64,000 bases of DNA from Caballeronia sp. SL2Y3 (lineage in GTDB: Bacteria > Pseudomonadota > Gammaproteobacteria > Burkholderiales > Burkholderiaceae). The stretch covers positions 2,418,001 through 2,482,000 of the forward strand of contig NZ_CP084260.1 in assembly GCF_022879575.1 (NCBI RefSeq). The letters run 5' to 3'. The position numbers and the translations under genes are program-made. The notes under the pieces are model-generated. The model worked only from the letters and a program-made list of their open reading frames with translations. It made no database searches and was not told the DNA's origin. Of the stretch, positions 1-8,774 are shown in pieces; position 1 is the first letter of the stretch, and each line of letters starts with the position of its first letter.

Positions 1-93
1 CGGTGTGACGGGCTGCTGGCAGTGAAGAAACGGGTCGTGCGAAAGCGATCGGATCGTGTCTCAAAAAATCCCTTCAGACTGGTCGGATATTAT

Positions 94-122
94 TTGACCG
101 CGAAATGGTTTCGCCGTATAAA
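94..122 (+). promoter_or_regulatory. sigma70 promoter of the cold-shock gene
   Basis: A -35 box TTGACC (94-99) and a -10 box TATAAA (117-122) are separated by exactly 17 bases. The predicted transcription start near 129 gives a leader of about 140 nt before the csp start codon, like the long cold-responsive leaders of cspA-type genes. The spacer contains a perfect inverted repeat, GCGAAA (100-105) and TTTCGC (109-114), which could be an operator. Confidence 0.7.
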
Positions 123-268
123 CCTTCTTGCAGGATTTCAAGTGGCGAGTGAAGTGGTTCTTTCGTAGTTCGCCATCACGGTACTCCGGTTGGTCCCATT
201 GCCCCTTCCTTGATTTTCATGCACCCCTGGCTTCGGCCTTAATCATCAAATTTTTTGGAATAAGTAAT

Positions 269-472
269 ATGGAAACCGGTACCGTCAAGTGGTTCAATGA
301 CGCAAAGGGCTTTGGCTTCATCACCCCGGATGGCGGCGGCGAAGATCTGTTCGCGCACTTCTCGGAAATCCGCATCGAAGGCTTCAAGACGCTTCAGGAA
401 AACCAGAAGGTCAGCTACGAAGTCAAGACCGGCCCGAAGGGCAAGCAAGCTGCAAACATCAAGCCGGTCTAA
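269..472 (+). CDS. CspA-family cold-shock protein
   Basis: A 67-residue cold-shock domain protein that binds single-stranded RNA/DNA and melts mRNA secondary structure in the cytoplasm. It shows the RNP1-type motif KGFGFITP (about residues 12-19) and the RNP2-type LFAHFSEI (about 28-35), with the usual single-domain length. The frame stays open upstream to 128, but the ATG at 269 is chosen because homologues begin METGTVKWF and GGAA at 257-260 is a suitable ribosome-binding site. It has its own promoter at 94-122 and its own terminator just downstream, so it is monocistronic. Which csp paralogue it is cannot be told from sequence alone. Confidence 0.95.
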   Translation: METGTVKWFNDAKGFGFITPDGGGEDLFAHFSEIRIEGFKTLQENQKVSYEVKTGPKGKQAANIKPV

Positions 473-493
473 GACCCGCTCGATCGAAAAAAA

Positions 494-514
494 CCCCGCA
501 TTCGCGGGGTTTTT
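494..514 (+). terminator. Rho-independent terminator of csp
   Basis: A stem CCCCGC (494-499) and GCGGGG (504-509) with loop ATTC is followed by a run of five T. It lies 21 bp after the csp stop codon. The A-rich run before the stem would also let it act for the convergent yegD-like gene. Confidence 0.9.
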
Positions 515-560
515 GCTTTGGGCCGTGCAAAAGATCAGGCGAATGTAACGGTTGGGAGCG

Positions 561-1811
561 TCAGCCGAACACGCGCTGCGCGTAGATGCCGAGGCCGGTC
601 GCCACGCTCGCCAGCCGATCGCCGAACACGGGCTGCGCCGCCGGGAACGCCGCCGCGAGAGCCTCCGAAAGAAAGCGCAGGCCGGTCGTGCCGCCGGTGA
701 AATAGATCGCGCCGACATCCGCCGCGGCGACGCCCGCGCGCTTCACCGTCTCCAGCGCCGCTTCCACGATGCGCCGCGTCTCGTCTTTTCCCGCCTCGAT
801 CAGCTGCTGCTCGTCGAACGGCACGCGCAGCGCCTCCTCGATCTCCTCCATGTCGATCTCGGTCGCGCCGCCCGCCGAGACGTCGATCTTCGCTTCTTCG
901 GCGTGTGCGGTGAGCGCGTGCCCCAGCCGGCGGTCGACCACGCGCATCAGCCGGTCGTGATGACGCGGATCGACGTACAGATGACGCATCAACTGCAATT
1001 CGCCCACGCGCTTCGGCGTGTAGACGGTGTTGATGAGATGCCACGTCGCGAGGTCGAAATAGACCCGGTTCGGCACTTCGCGGCCCTGCGGATCGAGCGC
1101 CTGATAGCCGAGCTGCCGGAGAACGGTCGCGAGTTCGACGCGACGGTCGAAATCGGTGCCGGCCACATGGACGCCATGATGCGCGAGCACATCGCTTTTG
1201 CGATCCAGATGGCGCGCCCGCTCCGGCCCCACGCGCACCAACGAAAAGTCCGACGTGCCGCCGCCGATGTCCGCCACGAGCACGAGTCCCTCTTGCGTGA
1301 GACGCGCTTCGTAGTCGAAGGCCGCGGCGATCGGTTCGAACTGGAAGTGAATCTCGCGGAAACCGACCGCGTGCGCGCAGGCTTCGAGTTGCTGCTGCGC
1401 CATGCGGTCGGCGCGCGGGTCGTCGTCGACGAAAAACACCGGCCGGCCCAGCACGGCGCGCGTCAGCGGATCGGGCGCCACCGCCTGCGCCTTCTGCTTG
1501 AGGTGCTGGAGGAAGAGCGTGATGACGTCGGTGTATTTGATGGCCGAGCCGTCGCCGAGATCGGTGACGTTGTCCGCGAGCGGCGAGCCGAGAATGCTCT
1601 TCATCGAGCGCATCAGGCGGCCGTCGAAGCCGTCGATGTACGCCTCCAGCGCCGCCCGGCCGTACGACTGCTCGTTCTCGTCGGTGTTGAAGAAGACGGC
1701 GGTCGGCAGCGTGGTCGCGTCGCCTTCGACGGGCGCGAGCCGCATGCGCAGGCCATCGGGCAGGGCGACAGCAGAGTTCGACGTGCCGAAATCGATCGCG
1801 CAATAGGTCAT
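561..1811 (-). CDS. yegD: Hsp70-family protein, YegD-like
   Basis: A 416-residue actin/Hsp70-fold ATPase relative of E. coli YegD. Phosphate-1 motif AIDFGTSNSAVAL is at the N-terminus. Phosphate-2 motif VADIGGGTSDFSLV is in the middle. The adenosine motif IYFTGGTTGL is near the C-terminus. The substrate-binding domain of DnaK is absent, as is usual for this family, and the cellular role is not established. The ATG at 1811 is preferred because the ATPase fold begins at once; an in-frame ATG at 1838 would add nine residues, and neither has a strong ribosome-binding site. It is convergent with csp and has no operon partner. Confidence 0.88.
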   Translation of the reverse strand: MTYCAIDFGTSNSAVALPDGLRMRLAPVEGDATTLPTAVFFNTDENEQSYGRAALEAYIDGFDGRLMRSMKSILGSPLADNVTDLGDGSAIKYTDVITLFLQHLKQKAQAVAPDPLTRAVLGRPVFFVDDDPRADRMAQQQLEACAHAVGFREIHFQFEPIAAAFDYEARLTQEGLVLVADIGGGTSDFSLVRVGPERARHLDRKSDVLAHHGVHVAGTDFDRRVELATVLRQLGYQALDPQGREVPNRVYFDLATWHLINTVYTPKRVGELQLMRHLYVDPRHHDRLMRVVDRRLGHALTAHAEEAKIDVSAGGATEIDMEEIEEALRVPFDEQQLIEAGKDETRRIVEAALETVKRAGVAAADVGAIYFTGGTTGLRFLSEALAAAFPAAQPVFGDRLASVATGLGIYAQRVFG

Positions 1812-1996
1812 GGGATTCGCGGCGGCGTTACGAGGCAACGCCGCGTATCAAAAAACGTGGACGGGGTTTGTACCACGGCGACGCGTGGGTCATCAATCTT
1901 TCGCGAGTTAAATATCGCCTGTACGGTTGAGCCGACTAAAGCGGAATGCAGCTTGCTCCGGCCTCTGCGTCGCTCAACCGCCGACAACCGGACGCC

Positions 1997-3484
1997 ATGA
2001 ACGAAACCAGCGCACCCGAAGACACCCGTTCGACAGCCCCTTCAGGTGAGCGGTCCGGCATTATCGAGACAGATCTGCCCGGCCGGCTCGACCGTCTGCC
2101 GTGGGGCCGCTTTCATACACTGATTGTCTTGGCGCTCGGCGTCACCTGGCTGCTCGACGGACTCGAAGTCACGCTCGCCGGCGCGGTCGCGAGCGCGCTC
2201 AAAACGAGTCCGGTGCTGCGCTTCTCGAACGCAGATGTCGGCTTCGGCGGCAGCGCATACATTGCAGGCGCGGTCATCGGCGCGCTCGGCTTCGGCTGGC
2301 TAACGGACCGGCTCGGACGGCGCAAGCTGTTCTTCATCACGCTGTTTCTCTATGTGGCCGCCACCGCCGCAACCGCGTTTTCGTGGGACCTCGCCTCGTT
2401 CGTGCTCTTTCGCTTCCTGACGGGCGCGGGCATCGGCGGGGAATACACGGCCATCAATTCGACGATCCAGGAGTTCACGCCCGCCCGGCTGCGCGGCTGG
2501 ACCGACCTCGCGATCAACGGCACGTTCTGGGTCGGCGCGGGCATCGGCGCAGCGGGGTCGCTGGTGCTGCTGGATCCGGGCATGCTGCCGCCCGACTGGG
2601 GCTGGCGCGGCTGCTTTCTGATTGGCGCGGCGCTCGGCCTCACGATTCTCTTCATGCGCATGTGGGTGCCGGAGAGCCCGCGCTGGCTCATCACGCACAA
2701 CCGCGAAGACGAAGCGCGGCAGGTGGTCGAAGAAATCGAAGCGCATTTCCGCGAGCACGGGGTGACCGTGCCCGACACGCCGATCAAGCCGCTGCGGCTG
2801 CACGCCCGCGAACATACGCCGTTGCGCGAAGTCGCCGATACGCTTTTCAAGGTGCATCGGCGGCGCTCGCTCGTCGGGCTGATGCTGATGACCGCGCAGG
2901 CGTTCTTCTACAACGCGATATTTTTCACCTACGCGCTGGTGCTGACGGACTTCTATCACGTACCGGGCGATCACATCGGCTGGTACGTGCTGCCGTTCGC
3001 CGCCGGCAATTTCCTGGGGCCCGTGCTGCTCGGCAAGCTGTTCGACGTGCTCGGCCGCCGCCGGATGATCGCGTTCACGTACGCGACCTCAGGCGTGCTC
3101 CTCACGATCAGCGGGTGGATGTTCACGCAAGGCATGCTCACCGTCACCACGCAGACCATCGCGTGGATGGTCATCTTCTTTTTCGCGTCGGCGGCGGCGA
3201 GTTCGGCGTATCTGACGGTGAGCGAGACGTTCCCGCTCGAAATCCGCGCGCTGGCGATCGCCGTGTTTTATGCGTTCGGGACGGCGCTCGGCGGAATCAT
3301 CGGACCGGCGCTTTTCGGGCACTTGATCGACACGCACGAGCGCGGCGCGGTGTTTATCGGTTATCTGATCGGCTCGGGGCTGATGGTCGCGGCGGCGGTG
3401 GTCGCGGGCATTTGGGGCGTCGCGGCGGAGCGAAAGTCGCTGGAGGAGGTGGCTCGGCCGCTGTCGGCTGCGGACGATCGCTGA
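1997..3484 (+). CDS. MFS transporter, metabolite:H+ symporter type
   Basis: A 495-residue major facilitator with about 12 hydrophobic segments in the inner membrane. The MFS motif A is seen as GWLTDRLGRRK after the second helix and is repeated in degenerate form (GKLFDVLGRRR) in the second half. WVPESPRW before the central loop is typical of the sugar/aromatic-acid porter branch. The substrate is unknown. The ATG at 1997 (MNETSAPEDT) is favoured over an upstream ATG at 1946, because the extra 17 residues are not family-like. It stands alone between a minus-strand gene and the repeat field at 3535-4380. Confidence 0.85.
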   Translation: MNETSAPEDTRSTAPSGERSGIIETDLPGRLDRLPWGRFHTLIVLALGVTWLLDGLEVTLAGAVASALKTSPVLRFSNADVGFGGSAYIAGAVIGALGFGWLTDRLGRRKLFFITLFLYVAATAATAFSWDLASFVLFRFLTGAGIGGEYTAINSTIQEFTPARLRGWTDLAINGTFWVGAGIGAAGSLVLLDPGMLPPDWGWRGCFLIGAALGLTILFMRMWVPESPRWLITHNREDEARQVVEEIEAHFREHGVTVPDTPIKPLRLHAREHTPLREVADTLFKVHRRRSLVGLMLMTAQAFFYNAIFFTYALVLTDFYHVPGDHIGWYVLPFAAGNFLGPVLLGKLFDVLGRRRMIAFTYATSGVLLTISGWMFTQGMLTVTTQTIAWMVIFFFASAAASSAYLTVSETFPLEIRALAIAVFYAFGTALGGIIGPALFGHLIDTHERGAVFIGYLIGSGLMVAAAVVAGIWGVAAERKSLEEVARPLSAADDR

Positions 3485-3534
3485 GTTTGCGCGTCAGCGA
3501 GACGCTTGCTTCGCGCGCTTTCGCACGGCACTTG

Positions 3535-4380
3535 GCGGGCGCGCTGCCGTTTTGCGGTCGCAAAGCGTTCGTCCAGCCGAGTGGCGTCCCCGCGATGTCA
3601 ACGAATACCGACGGCCCAGGTTGAGGAACGCCTGTTCGCGCCTTTCCGACCGCCGTTTTTCGAGCGGGCGCGCGCAGCCCGATTTGCTTTCGGACAGGAT
3701 TTCGTCAAGCGAGCCGGCGCTCGGCGACCCCGACGACCCTTGCTCGCGAGTGCGGTGCTACGCGCGCCCTCGAACGCCGTTTCGCCCAACGGCCGACGCG
3801 AGCGCGGCGCGGTTTTCTTCTCTCACAGGCTTTCGTCTAACACGCTCGGCTGTGATGACACGCTCACTGCCGCCGCGCCGTCGAACGTCCCGTTTAGAAC
3901 GTGATCGGCACGTGCGCGTGCGCGGCGCGGTTTCGCCTTCGCAGCTTTCGCGCAGTGAACTGGTGTTCAGCAATGCCCGACGATCGCCTGCCGCCCTCGC
4001 TCAATCAAACGCCTTGCCCCGCGCGCCCTCGAACGCCATTTCGCCCAACGGCCGATGCGTGCGCGGCGCGGTTTCCCTCTTCCGCAGCGTTTCGTCCAAC
4101 TGACTCGCATCGCGTAATGCCCGACCGAGATTATCTCGTTTCAGACTTGATTGGCGCGTGCGCGGCGCGGTCTCGCCTTCGCAGGCGTTCGCCCATCGAG
4201 CTGGCGTTAAGCAATGCCCGGCGATCACCGCCCACCCTCGCTCAACCGAACGCCTTGCCCCACCCGCCTTCGAACGCCGTTTCGCCCAGCGGCCGACGCG
4301 TGCGCGGCGCGCTTTCCCTCTCGCGCAGGGTTTCGTCCAGCTGACTCGCGTCGCCGTGATGCCCGACCGAAATCATCGCG
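3535..4380. repeat. degenerate tandem repeats derived from the nitroreductase 3' end
   Basis: The stretch between the MFS stop and the nitroreductase has no convincing gene. It holds decayed copies of the sequence that encodes the nitroreductase C-terminus. The block TGCGCGGCGCG recurs at 4301, 4159, 4060 and 3919, and as AGCGCGGCGCG at 3801. Spacings are 142, 99, 141 and 118 bp, so the main unit is a dimer of about 240 bp. The segment beginning CGAACGCC recurs at 4271, 4030 and 3771. Read on the minus strand, 4001-4110 still encodes DASQLDETLRKRETAPRT and ends AFD-stop, matching the real tail DASQLDETLRERESAPRT with AFG-stop. A weaker copy is visible around 3541-3600. Confidence 0.8.
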
Positions 4381-4838
4381 ATCAACTGCACGTCGTCCGG
4401 CACCGAGAACGCCGCGCGGAAGGCGTCGCGATCGAAGCCGCCCATCTGATGCGCCGCGAGGTCCAGCGCGTGCGCCTGAAGCACGAGCGCCATCGCCGCC
4501 GCGCCGGTGTCGTAGGCGGCGGCCTGATTCGGCTCGCCCTTCGGCGTCAGCGTGGACGCCGCCACGCAGATCAACAACGGCACGTTCGCGTTCCACTTCT
4601 GGTTGAACGGCACGAGCGTGTCGAACGCGCGCTGAAACGCCGCTTCGTCGCGATAACGGTCGAACACGAGAAACCGCCACGGCTGCAAATTACTCGACGA
4701 CGGCGCCCAGCGGGCCGCTTCCAGCAACCGATGCAACTGCGCGCGGTCGACCGGCTCGTCCGAATACGCGCGCGGGCTCCAGCGGCCGGCCAGCAGATCG
4801 TGGATGTCGATATCGGTCGGAGCGGGCTTTGCACTCAT
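4242..4838 (-). CDS. nitroreductase-family protein
   Basis: A 198-residue FMN-dependent NAD(P)H nitroreductase-like flavoprotein, expected cytosolic. It shows RWSPRAYSDEPV near residue 20 (FMN phosphate-binding region) and APSSSNLQPWRF near residue 45. The ISVGHHGD region before the tail corresponds to the usual family C-terminus. The ATG at 4838 is chosen because AGGAGT lies about 7 bases upstream. An in-frame ATG at 4880 lacks such a site. The physiological substrate is unknown. Its last roughly 35 codons are the source of the repeat field that runs downstream to about 3535. Confidence 0.88.
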   Translation of the reverse strand: MSAKPAPTDIDIHDLLAGRWSPRAYSDEPVDRAQLHRLLEAARWAPSSSNLQPWRFLVFDRYRDEAAFQRAFDTLVPFNQKWNANVPLLICVAASTLTPKGEPNQAAAYDTGAAAMALVLQAHALDLAAHQMGGFDRDAFRAAFSVPDDVQLIAMISVGHHGDASQLDETLRERESAPRTRRPLGETAFEGGWGKAFG

Positions 4839-4912
4839 GGCGTGACTCCTTGTCATGTGAGAAACGTCAAGCATAAACAAGGACGCCGCAGCACGCAGAC
4901 ACCGCTATCGCG

Positions 4913-6196
4913 TCAGGTAGCGGCCACGCCGGCAGCACGCCCCGCCCGGTTGATGCGCAGCACCGCCACCGCCGCGACCAGGCACAGACCGCCGGAAATC
5001 ATCGTGGCGACGGTGTAGCTGCCGAGGCTGGAGCGCAGCATGCCGCCGCCCAGTGCCGCGAACGCCGCGCCGAGCTGATGCCCCGCGACGATCCAGCCGA
5101 ACACGATCGGCGCGGATTCCTTGCCGTAGACGTCGGTGGCGAGGCGCACGGTCGGCGGAACGGTGGCGATCCAGTCGAGGCCGTAAAACACTGCGAAGAC
5201 CGGCAAACCGAAGAAGTCGATGCCGAACGCATAGGGCAAATACATCAGCGACAGCCCACGCAGCCCGTAGTACCAGAAGAGCAGCACGCGCGCGTTGAAG
5301 CGGTCGGACAGCCAGCCCGAAAGCGTGGTGCCGAAGAGATCGAAAATGCCCATTGCGGCGAGCAGCGTCGCGCCCTGCACCTGCGTCATGCCGTAATCCG
5401 CGCACATGGCGATCAGATGCGTGCCGACGTAGCCGTTCGTGCTCGCGCCGCAGACGAAGAAGCTGAAAAAAAGCAGCCAGAAATCCCGTGTCTTGCTCGC
5501 CGACGACAGCGCGCCGAACGCCACCTTGATCGGATTCTTATGCGCCGCAGCGGCGGCGGGCGGCGTGCCGGCGGCCTCTCCGACGGGCCGCAGCGCGACA
5601 TCGGCCGGACGCTCGGGAAGCAGCCACGCGACGAGCGGCAGCACGACCGCCGCCGCCACAGCGACCACGAATACGACCGGCCGCCAGCCGTGGTGCTCGG
5701 AAATCGACGCGAGGAACGGCAGGAACACGAGCTGACCGGTGGCCGAACTCGCAGTGAGAATGCCCATGGCGAGGCCTCGATGCGTCGTGAACCAGCGGTT
5801 CACGACCGTCGCCGAGAGCGTCAGGGCAGCGACGCCCGTCGCGCCACCGACCACCACGCCCCAGACCAGCACCATTTGCCACGGCGCGGTCATCATCGAA
5901 GACGCGCCGACGCCCGCCGCCAGCGTGGCCAGCGCGGCGAGCAAGGTCGGGCGCACGCCGAAACGCTGCATCGCGGCGGCGGCGAACGGGCCGGTCAAGC
6001 CGTACAGCGCGAGATTGATGGAGATGGCCAGCGAAATGGTGCCGCGTGACCAGCCGAGCTGCTTTTCGAGCGGCAGCATCATCACGCTCGGCGTGGCGCG
6101 CGTGCCGGCTGCGGCCAGCAGCACCAGAAACACGACGCCCACCGTCACCCATCCGTAGTGCATGCGGCCTTCGAGCCGTTTCGCTACCCAATTCAT
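4913..6196 (-). CDS. MFS transporter (monocarboxylate/oxalate-formate-like)
   Basis: A 427-residue inner-membrane major facilitator with 12 predicted hydrophobic segments and a cytoplasmic loop rich in Ala/Pro near residues 205-225. The N-terminus (MHYGWVTVGVVFLVLLAAAG) and the LSGWLSDRFNAR motif after the central loop resemble the monocarboxylate/oxalate-formate branch. The substrate cannot be assigned. It is transcribed divergently from a TetR-family gene, with two inverted repeats in the 112-bp gap, so repression by that regulator is likely. Confidence 0.82.
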   Translation of the reverse strand: MNWVAKRLEGRMHYGWVTVGVVFLVLLAAAGTRATPSVMMLPLEKQLGWSRGTISLAISINLALYGLTGPFAAAAMQRFGVRPTLLAALATLAAGVGASSMMTAPWQMVLVWGVVVGGATGVAALTLSATVVNRWFTTHRGLAMGILTASSATGQLVFLPFLASISEHHGWRPVVFVVAVAAAVVLPLVAWLLPERPADVALRPVGEAAGTPPAAAAAHKNPIKVAFGALSSASKTRDFWLLFFSFFVCGASTNGYVGTHLIAMCADYGMTQVQGATLLAAMGIFDLFGTTLSGWLSDRFNARVLLFWYYGLRGLSLMYLPYAFGIDFFGLPVFAVFYGLDWIATVPPTVRLATDVYGKESAPIVFGWIVAGHQLGAAFAALGGGMLRSSLGSYTVATMISGGLCLVAAVAVLRINRAGRAAGVAAT

Positions 6197-6223
6197 CGCC
6201 GCTCCGCTTCGTTGATTTTCTTC

Positions 6224-6273
6224 GTTACTGGTCAGTCACATTGGAGTTGCGAGCTTAGTTACTGATCGGTAAC
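6224..6273. promoter_or_regulatory. paired inverted repeats, likely TetR operators
   Basis: The MFS-tetR intergenic region has GTTACTGATCGGTAAC (6258-6273, arms GTTAC/GTAAC) and a second imperfect copy GTTACTGGTCAGTCAC (6224-6239). The two start 34 bp apart. The shared GTTACTG..C core and the location between divergent genes fit a TetR-family operator pair. Confidence 0.6.
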
Positions 6274-6308
6274 ATGTCAAGACCCAAGCAGTTCTCGAGG
6301 ACCCGACT

Positions 6309-6968
6309 TTGACACGATCATCCGCCGCCCCGGCTAAATCCCCTGCCCGCCGTCAGGTTCGGACCGACGGCGCGACGGCGCAGGAGCAACTACTCGACGC
6401 GGCGCAGGCACTTTTTTATCGCGAAGGCATTCGCGCGGTCGGCGTCGATGCCGTCGTGGAGCGGGCCGGCGTCAACAAGATGAGTCTGTATCGGCGGTTT
6501 GCGTCGAAGGACGAGCTCGTCGTCGCGTATCTGGAGCGCATGGACGACCGCTTCCGGCAACGGCTCGAGGCGAGCATCGACAAACATCCGGGCGATCCGG
6601 CGAAACAACTCGTGCAGGCGTTCGACGATCTCGTCGAGCGGGCGTGTGCGCCGGATTATCGCGGCTGCCCGTTTGTGAACGTGTCGTGCGAGTTCGGCGA
6701 CCCGACGCATCCTGCGCGGCAACTCGTCGAGCGCAACAAACACTACGTGATGACGCGCTTCATCGAAAAATGTCAGGCGGCCGGCGCCGAACAGCCAGTC
6801 GAACTGGCAGAATCGCTGGCACTGCTTCTCGATGGCGTGTACGCGACGAGTCAGACTTATGGCCCAGGGTCGGGGCCGCTGCGCGCGGCTTCGCGCGTGG
6901 CGCGCACGCTCGTTGATGCTGCATGCAAGAAAGGCAATCACCCGCAAGGAAATCAGGAAAGCTCATGA
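6309..6968 (+). CDS. TetR/AcrR-family transcriptional regulator
   Basis: A 219-residue DNA-binding repressor. The TetR helix-turn-helix lies at about residues 27-70 (LLDAAQALFYREGIRAVGVD, then AGVNKMSLYRRFASKDEL). The ligand domain carries CAPDYRGCPFVN, often seen in YcdC/AcrR-like members. The start codon is TTG at 6309; no ATG lies upstream of the HTH. It probably represses the divergent MFS gene and itself through the repeats at 6224-6273. Its stop overlaps the start of the DUF1415 gene by the ATGA at 6965-6968. Confidence 0.88.
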   Translation: MTRSSAAPAKSPARRQVRTDGATAQEQLLDAAQALFYREGIRAVGVDAVVERAGVNKMSLYRRFASKDELVVAYLERMDDRFRQRLEASIDKHPGDPAKQLVQAFDDLVERACAPDYRGCPFVNVSCEFGDPTHPARQLVERNKHYVMTRFIEKCQAAGAEQPVELAESLALLLDGVYATSQTYGPGSGPLRAASRVARTLVDAACKKGNHPQGNQESS

Positions 6969-7519
6969 AGGACCGAAGCACCCGCGACGGAGTGATCGCG
7001 GCCACCGAGCACTGGCTCACGCGAGCGGTCATCGGCCTCAATCTGTGCCCGTTCGCCAAGAGCGTGCACGTGAAGGGACAGATCCGCTATGTAGTGAGCG
7101 AAGCGCGAACCGTGGAAGACGTGGTCGTGGAACTCGCGGACGAATTGCGCCTATTGCACGAAAGCGATCCTGAGGCCATCGACACGACGCTTTTCATCAC
7201 GCCCGACGCCTTCGCCGATTTCACCGATTACAACGACGCGCTCTTTTTTGCCGAACGTCTGCTCGGCGAACTGAAGCTGGCCGGCGAGTTGCAGATTGCC
7301 AGCTTTCATCCGCAGTATCAGTTCGACGGCACCGAAGCAGACGATATCGACAACTACACGAATCGCGCCCCGTTTCCTATCTTCCATCTGTTGCGCGAAG
7401 CGAGCATCGATCGCGCGGTCGCCGCGTTTCCGGACGCGTCCGACATCTACGAGCGCAACATCGAAACGCTGCGCCGTCTCGGGCACGACGGCTTCAAGGC
7501 GTGGATGAAGAAATGCTAA
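6965..7519 (+). CDS. DUF1415 domain protein
   Basis: A 184-residue soluble protein of the DUF1415 family, function unknown. The family hallmark GLNLCPFAKS is at about residues 25-34, and the conserved SFHPQYQF block is near residue 110, followed by NYTNRAPFPIFHLLRE. The ATG at 6965 overlaps the TetR stop in ATGA and has AGGAAA upstream, so translation is probably coupled to the regulator. The frame is open upstream to 6923, but that would run deeper into tetR. Confidence 0.88.
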   Translation: MKDRSTRDGVIAATEHWLTRAVIGLNLCPFAKSVHVKGQIRYVVSEARTVEDVVVELADELRLLHESDPEAIDTTLFITPDAFADFTDYNDALFFAERLLGELKLAGELQIASFHPQYQFDGTEADDIDNYTNRAPFPIFHLLREASIDRAVAAFPDASDIYERNIETLRRLGHDGFKAWMKKC

Positions 7520-8389
7520 CTACTGCGTAAAGAAACGCTCGCGGAGCTCGTCGAGCCCCAGCGTTTCGAGCACATCCGAGAGCCGCTGCGCCGGACGGCC
7601 GCGCGGCAAGTCCTTGAACTGCGCAATGATCAGTTCGTTCTTCATCGAATGTTCCCAGCCTACGAGCTCGGTCACGCTGACCTGATAGCCATGCGATTCG
7701 AGTTGCAGGCAACGCAGCACGTTGGTGATCTGGCTTCCGAATTCGCGCGTGTGCAGCGGATGCCGCCACATTTCGGTCAGCACATTCTTCGAGAGCGCGT
7801 GTCCCTTGTTCTTGCGCAGCACCGACGCGACTTCCGCCTGACAGCACGGCACCACCACGATGTACTTCGCCTTCTTCTGTAGAGCGAAATGGATGGCGTC
7901 GTCCGTTGCGGTATTGCATGCATGCAATGCGGTCACGACATCGGCCGTGTCCGGCAATTGCTGGGAATGAATCGATTCGGCCACCGACAGATTCAGGAAG
8001 GACATGCGATCGAAGCCGAGCCGTTGTGCCAATTCCTCCGACTTTTTTACCAGCTCCTCGCGCGTCTCGATGCCATAGATGTGTGACCGATCGCGCAGAG
8101 TCTTGAAGAAGAGATCGTAGAGAATGAAGCCCAGGTAAGACTTCCCTGCTCCGTGATCGACAAGCGACACGGAGCCTTGCCGCTGGTGCACATCGGCCAG
8201 AAGCGGTTCGATGAACTGAAACAAGTGGTAGACCTGCTTCAGTTTTCGACGGCTGTCCTGATTCATCTTGCCGTCGCGCGTGAGGATGTGCAGTTCCTTC
8301 AGCAGTTCGATGGACTGTCCTGGACGGATTTCATGCTTGGTTTGCGGATCGGACGCGCCGGGCGACGCGGCAGTGGACTTCTTGGCCAT
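7520..8389 (-). CDS. class I SAM-dependent methyltransferase (Methyltransf_32-like)
   Basis: A 289-residue cytosolic protein. The SAM-binding glycine motif is seen at VSLVDHGAGKSYLGF (residues 74-88), followed by IYGIETREELV and a VVPCCQAEV motif, which resembles the Methyltransf_32 family of unknown-target methyltransferases. The ATG at 8389 (MAKKSTAAS) is chosen. The longer frame up to 8677 would add 96 residues of low family resemblance. It is convergent with the DUF1415 gene, with no gap between the two stop codons. Confidence 0.75.
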   Translation of the reverse strand: MAKKSTAASPGASDPQTKHEIRPGQSIELLKELHILTRDGKMNQDSRRKLKQVYHLFQFIEPLLADVHQRQGSVSLVDHGAGKSYLGFILYDLFFKTLRDRSHIYGIETREELVKKSEELAQRLGFDRMSFLNLSVAESIHSQQLPDTADVVTALHACNTATDDAIHFALQKKAKYIVVVPCCQAEVASVLRKNKGHALSKNVLTEMWRHPLHTREFGSQITNVLRCLQLESHGYQVSVTELVGWEHSMKNELIIAQFKDLPRGRPAQRLSDVLETLGLDELRERFFTQ

Positions 8390-8774
8390 CGTAATCAGTG
8401 ACTCGAGTGTGAAAAGCGGGGCATGTTCGCGCTGAATGTGCGCTAACCGCTGGTTCTGCCGTCTCAAAAGAGGAAGTTTACCCAAAAGCGCAAAGACGCT
8501 CTTGTTCCGCCTGACGGTTGGATGGCAAACGTGGCCCGAAAGGGCGCGTGGAACGGATCGTGCATCGTCTGACAATGAGGCCATTGATACAGACAGCACA
8601 CGATGCGACCCGGAAGATCGCACGACGATGCAACAAGGCAGGAGCAACAAGCTGGGTAGCAAAGCCGCGTTTCGCAACGCTTTCGTTGTCGCCGCGTGTG
8701 GCTCTGTTACGTAACACCTAACGCACAGCGCGGCGAATGCGACTCGCCGGCGCCATGATCAAGAGAGGACGGCG
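8390..8774. other. intergenic region between divergent genes
   Basis: I see no convincing gene here. Short frames on both strands have Arg/Thr-rich compositions typical of noise. The region must carry the promoters for the methyltransferase (minus) and the small protein gene (plus), but I could not pick a strong -35/-10 pair. Just before the small gene is a short inverted repeat, GGCGA and TCGCC, near 8733-8750. Confidence 0.5.

Noticed and set aside
552..2000. A 482-codon open frame on the plus strand
   Set aside because: It is antisense to the yegD-like gene, which has all nucleotide-binding motifs on the minus strand.
3552..4344. Overlapping plus-strand frames of 130-180 codons
   Set aside because: Their Arg/Ala/Pro-rich repeats reflect the DNA repeat field derived from the nitroreductase tail, not a conserved protein.
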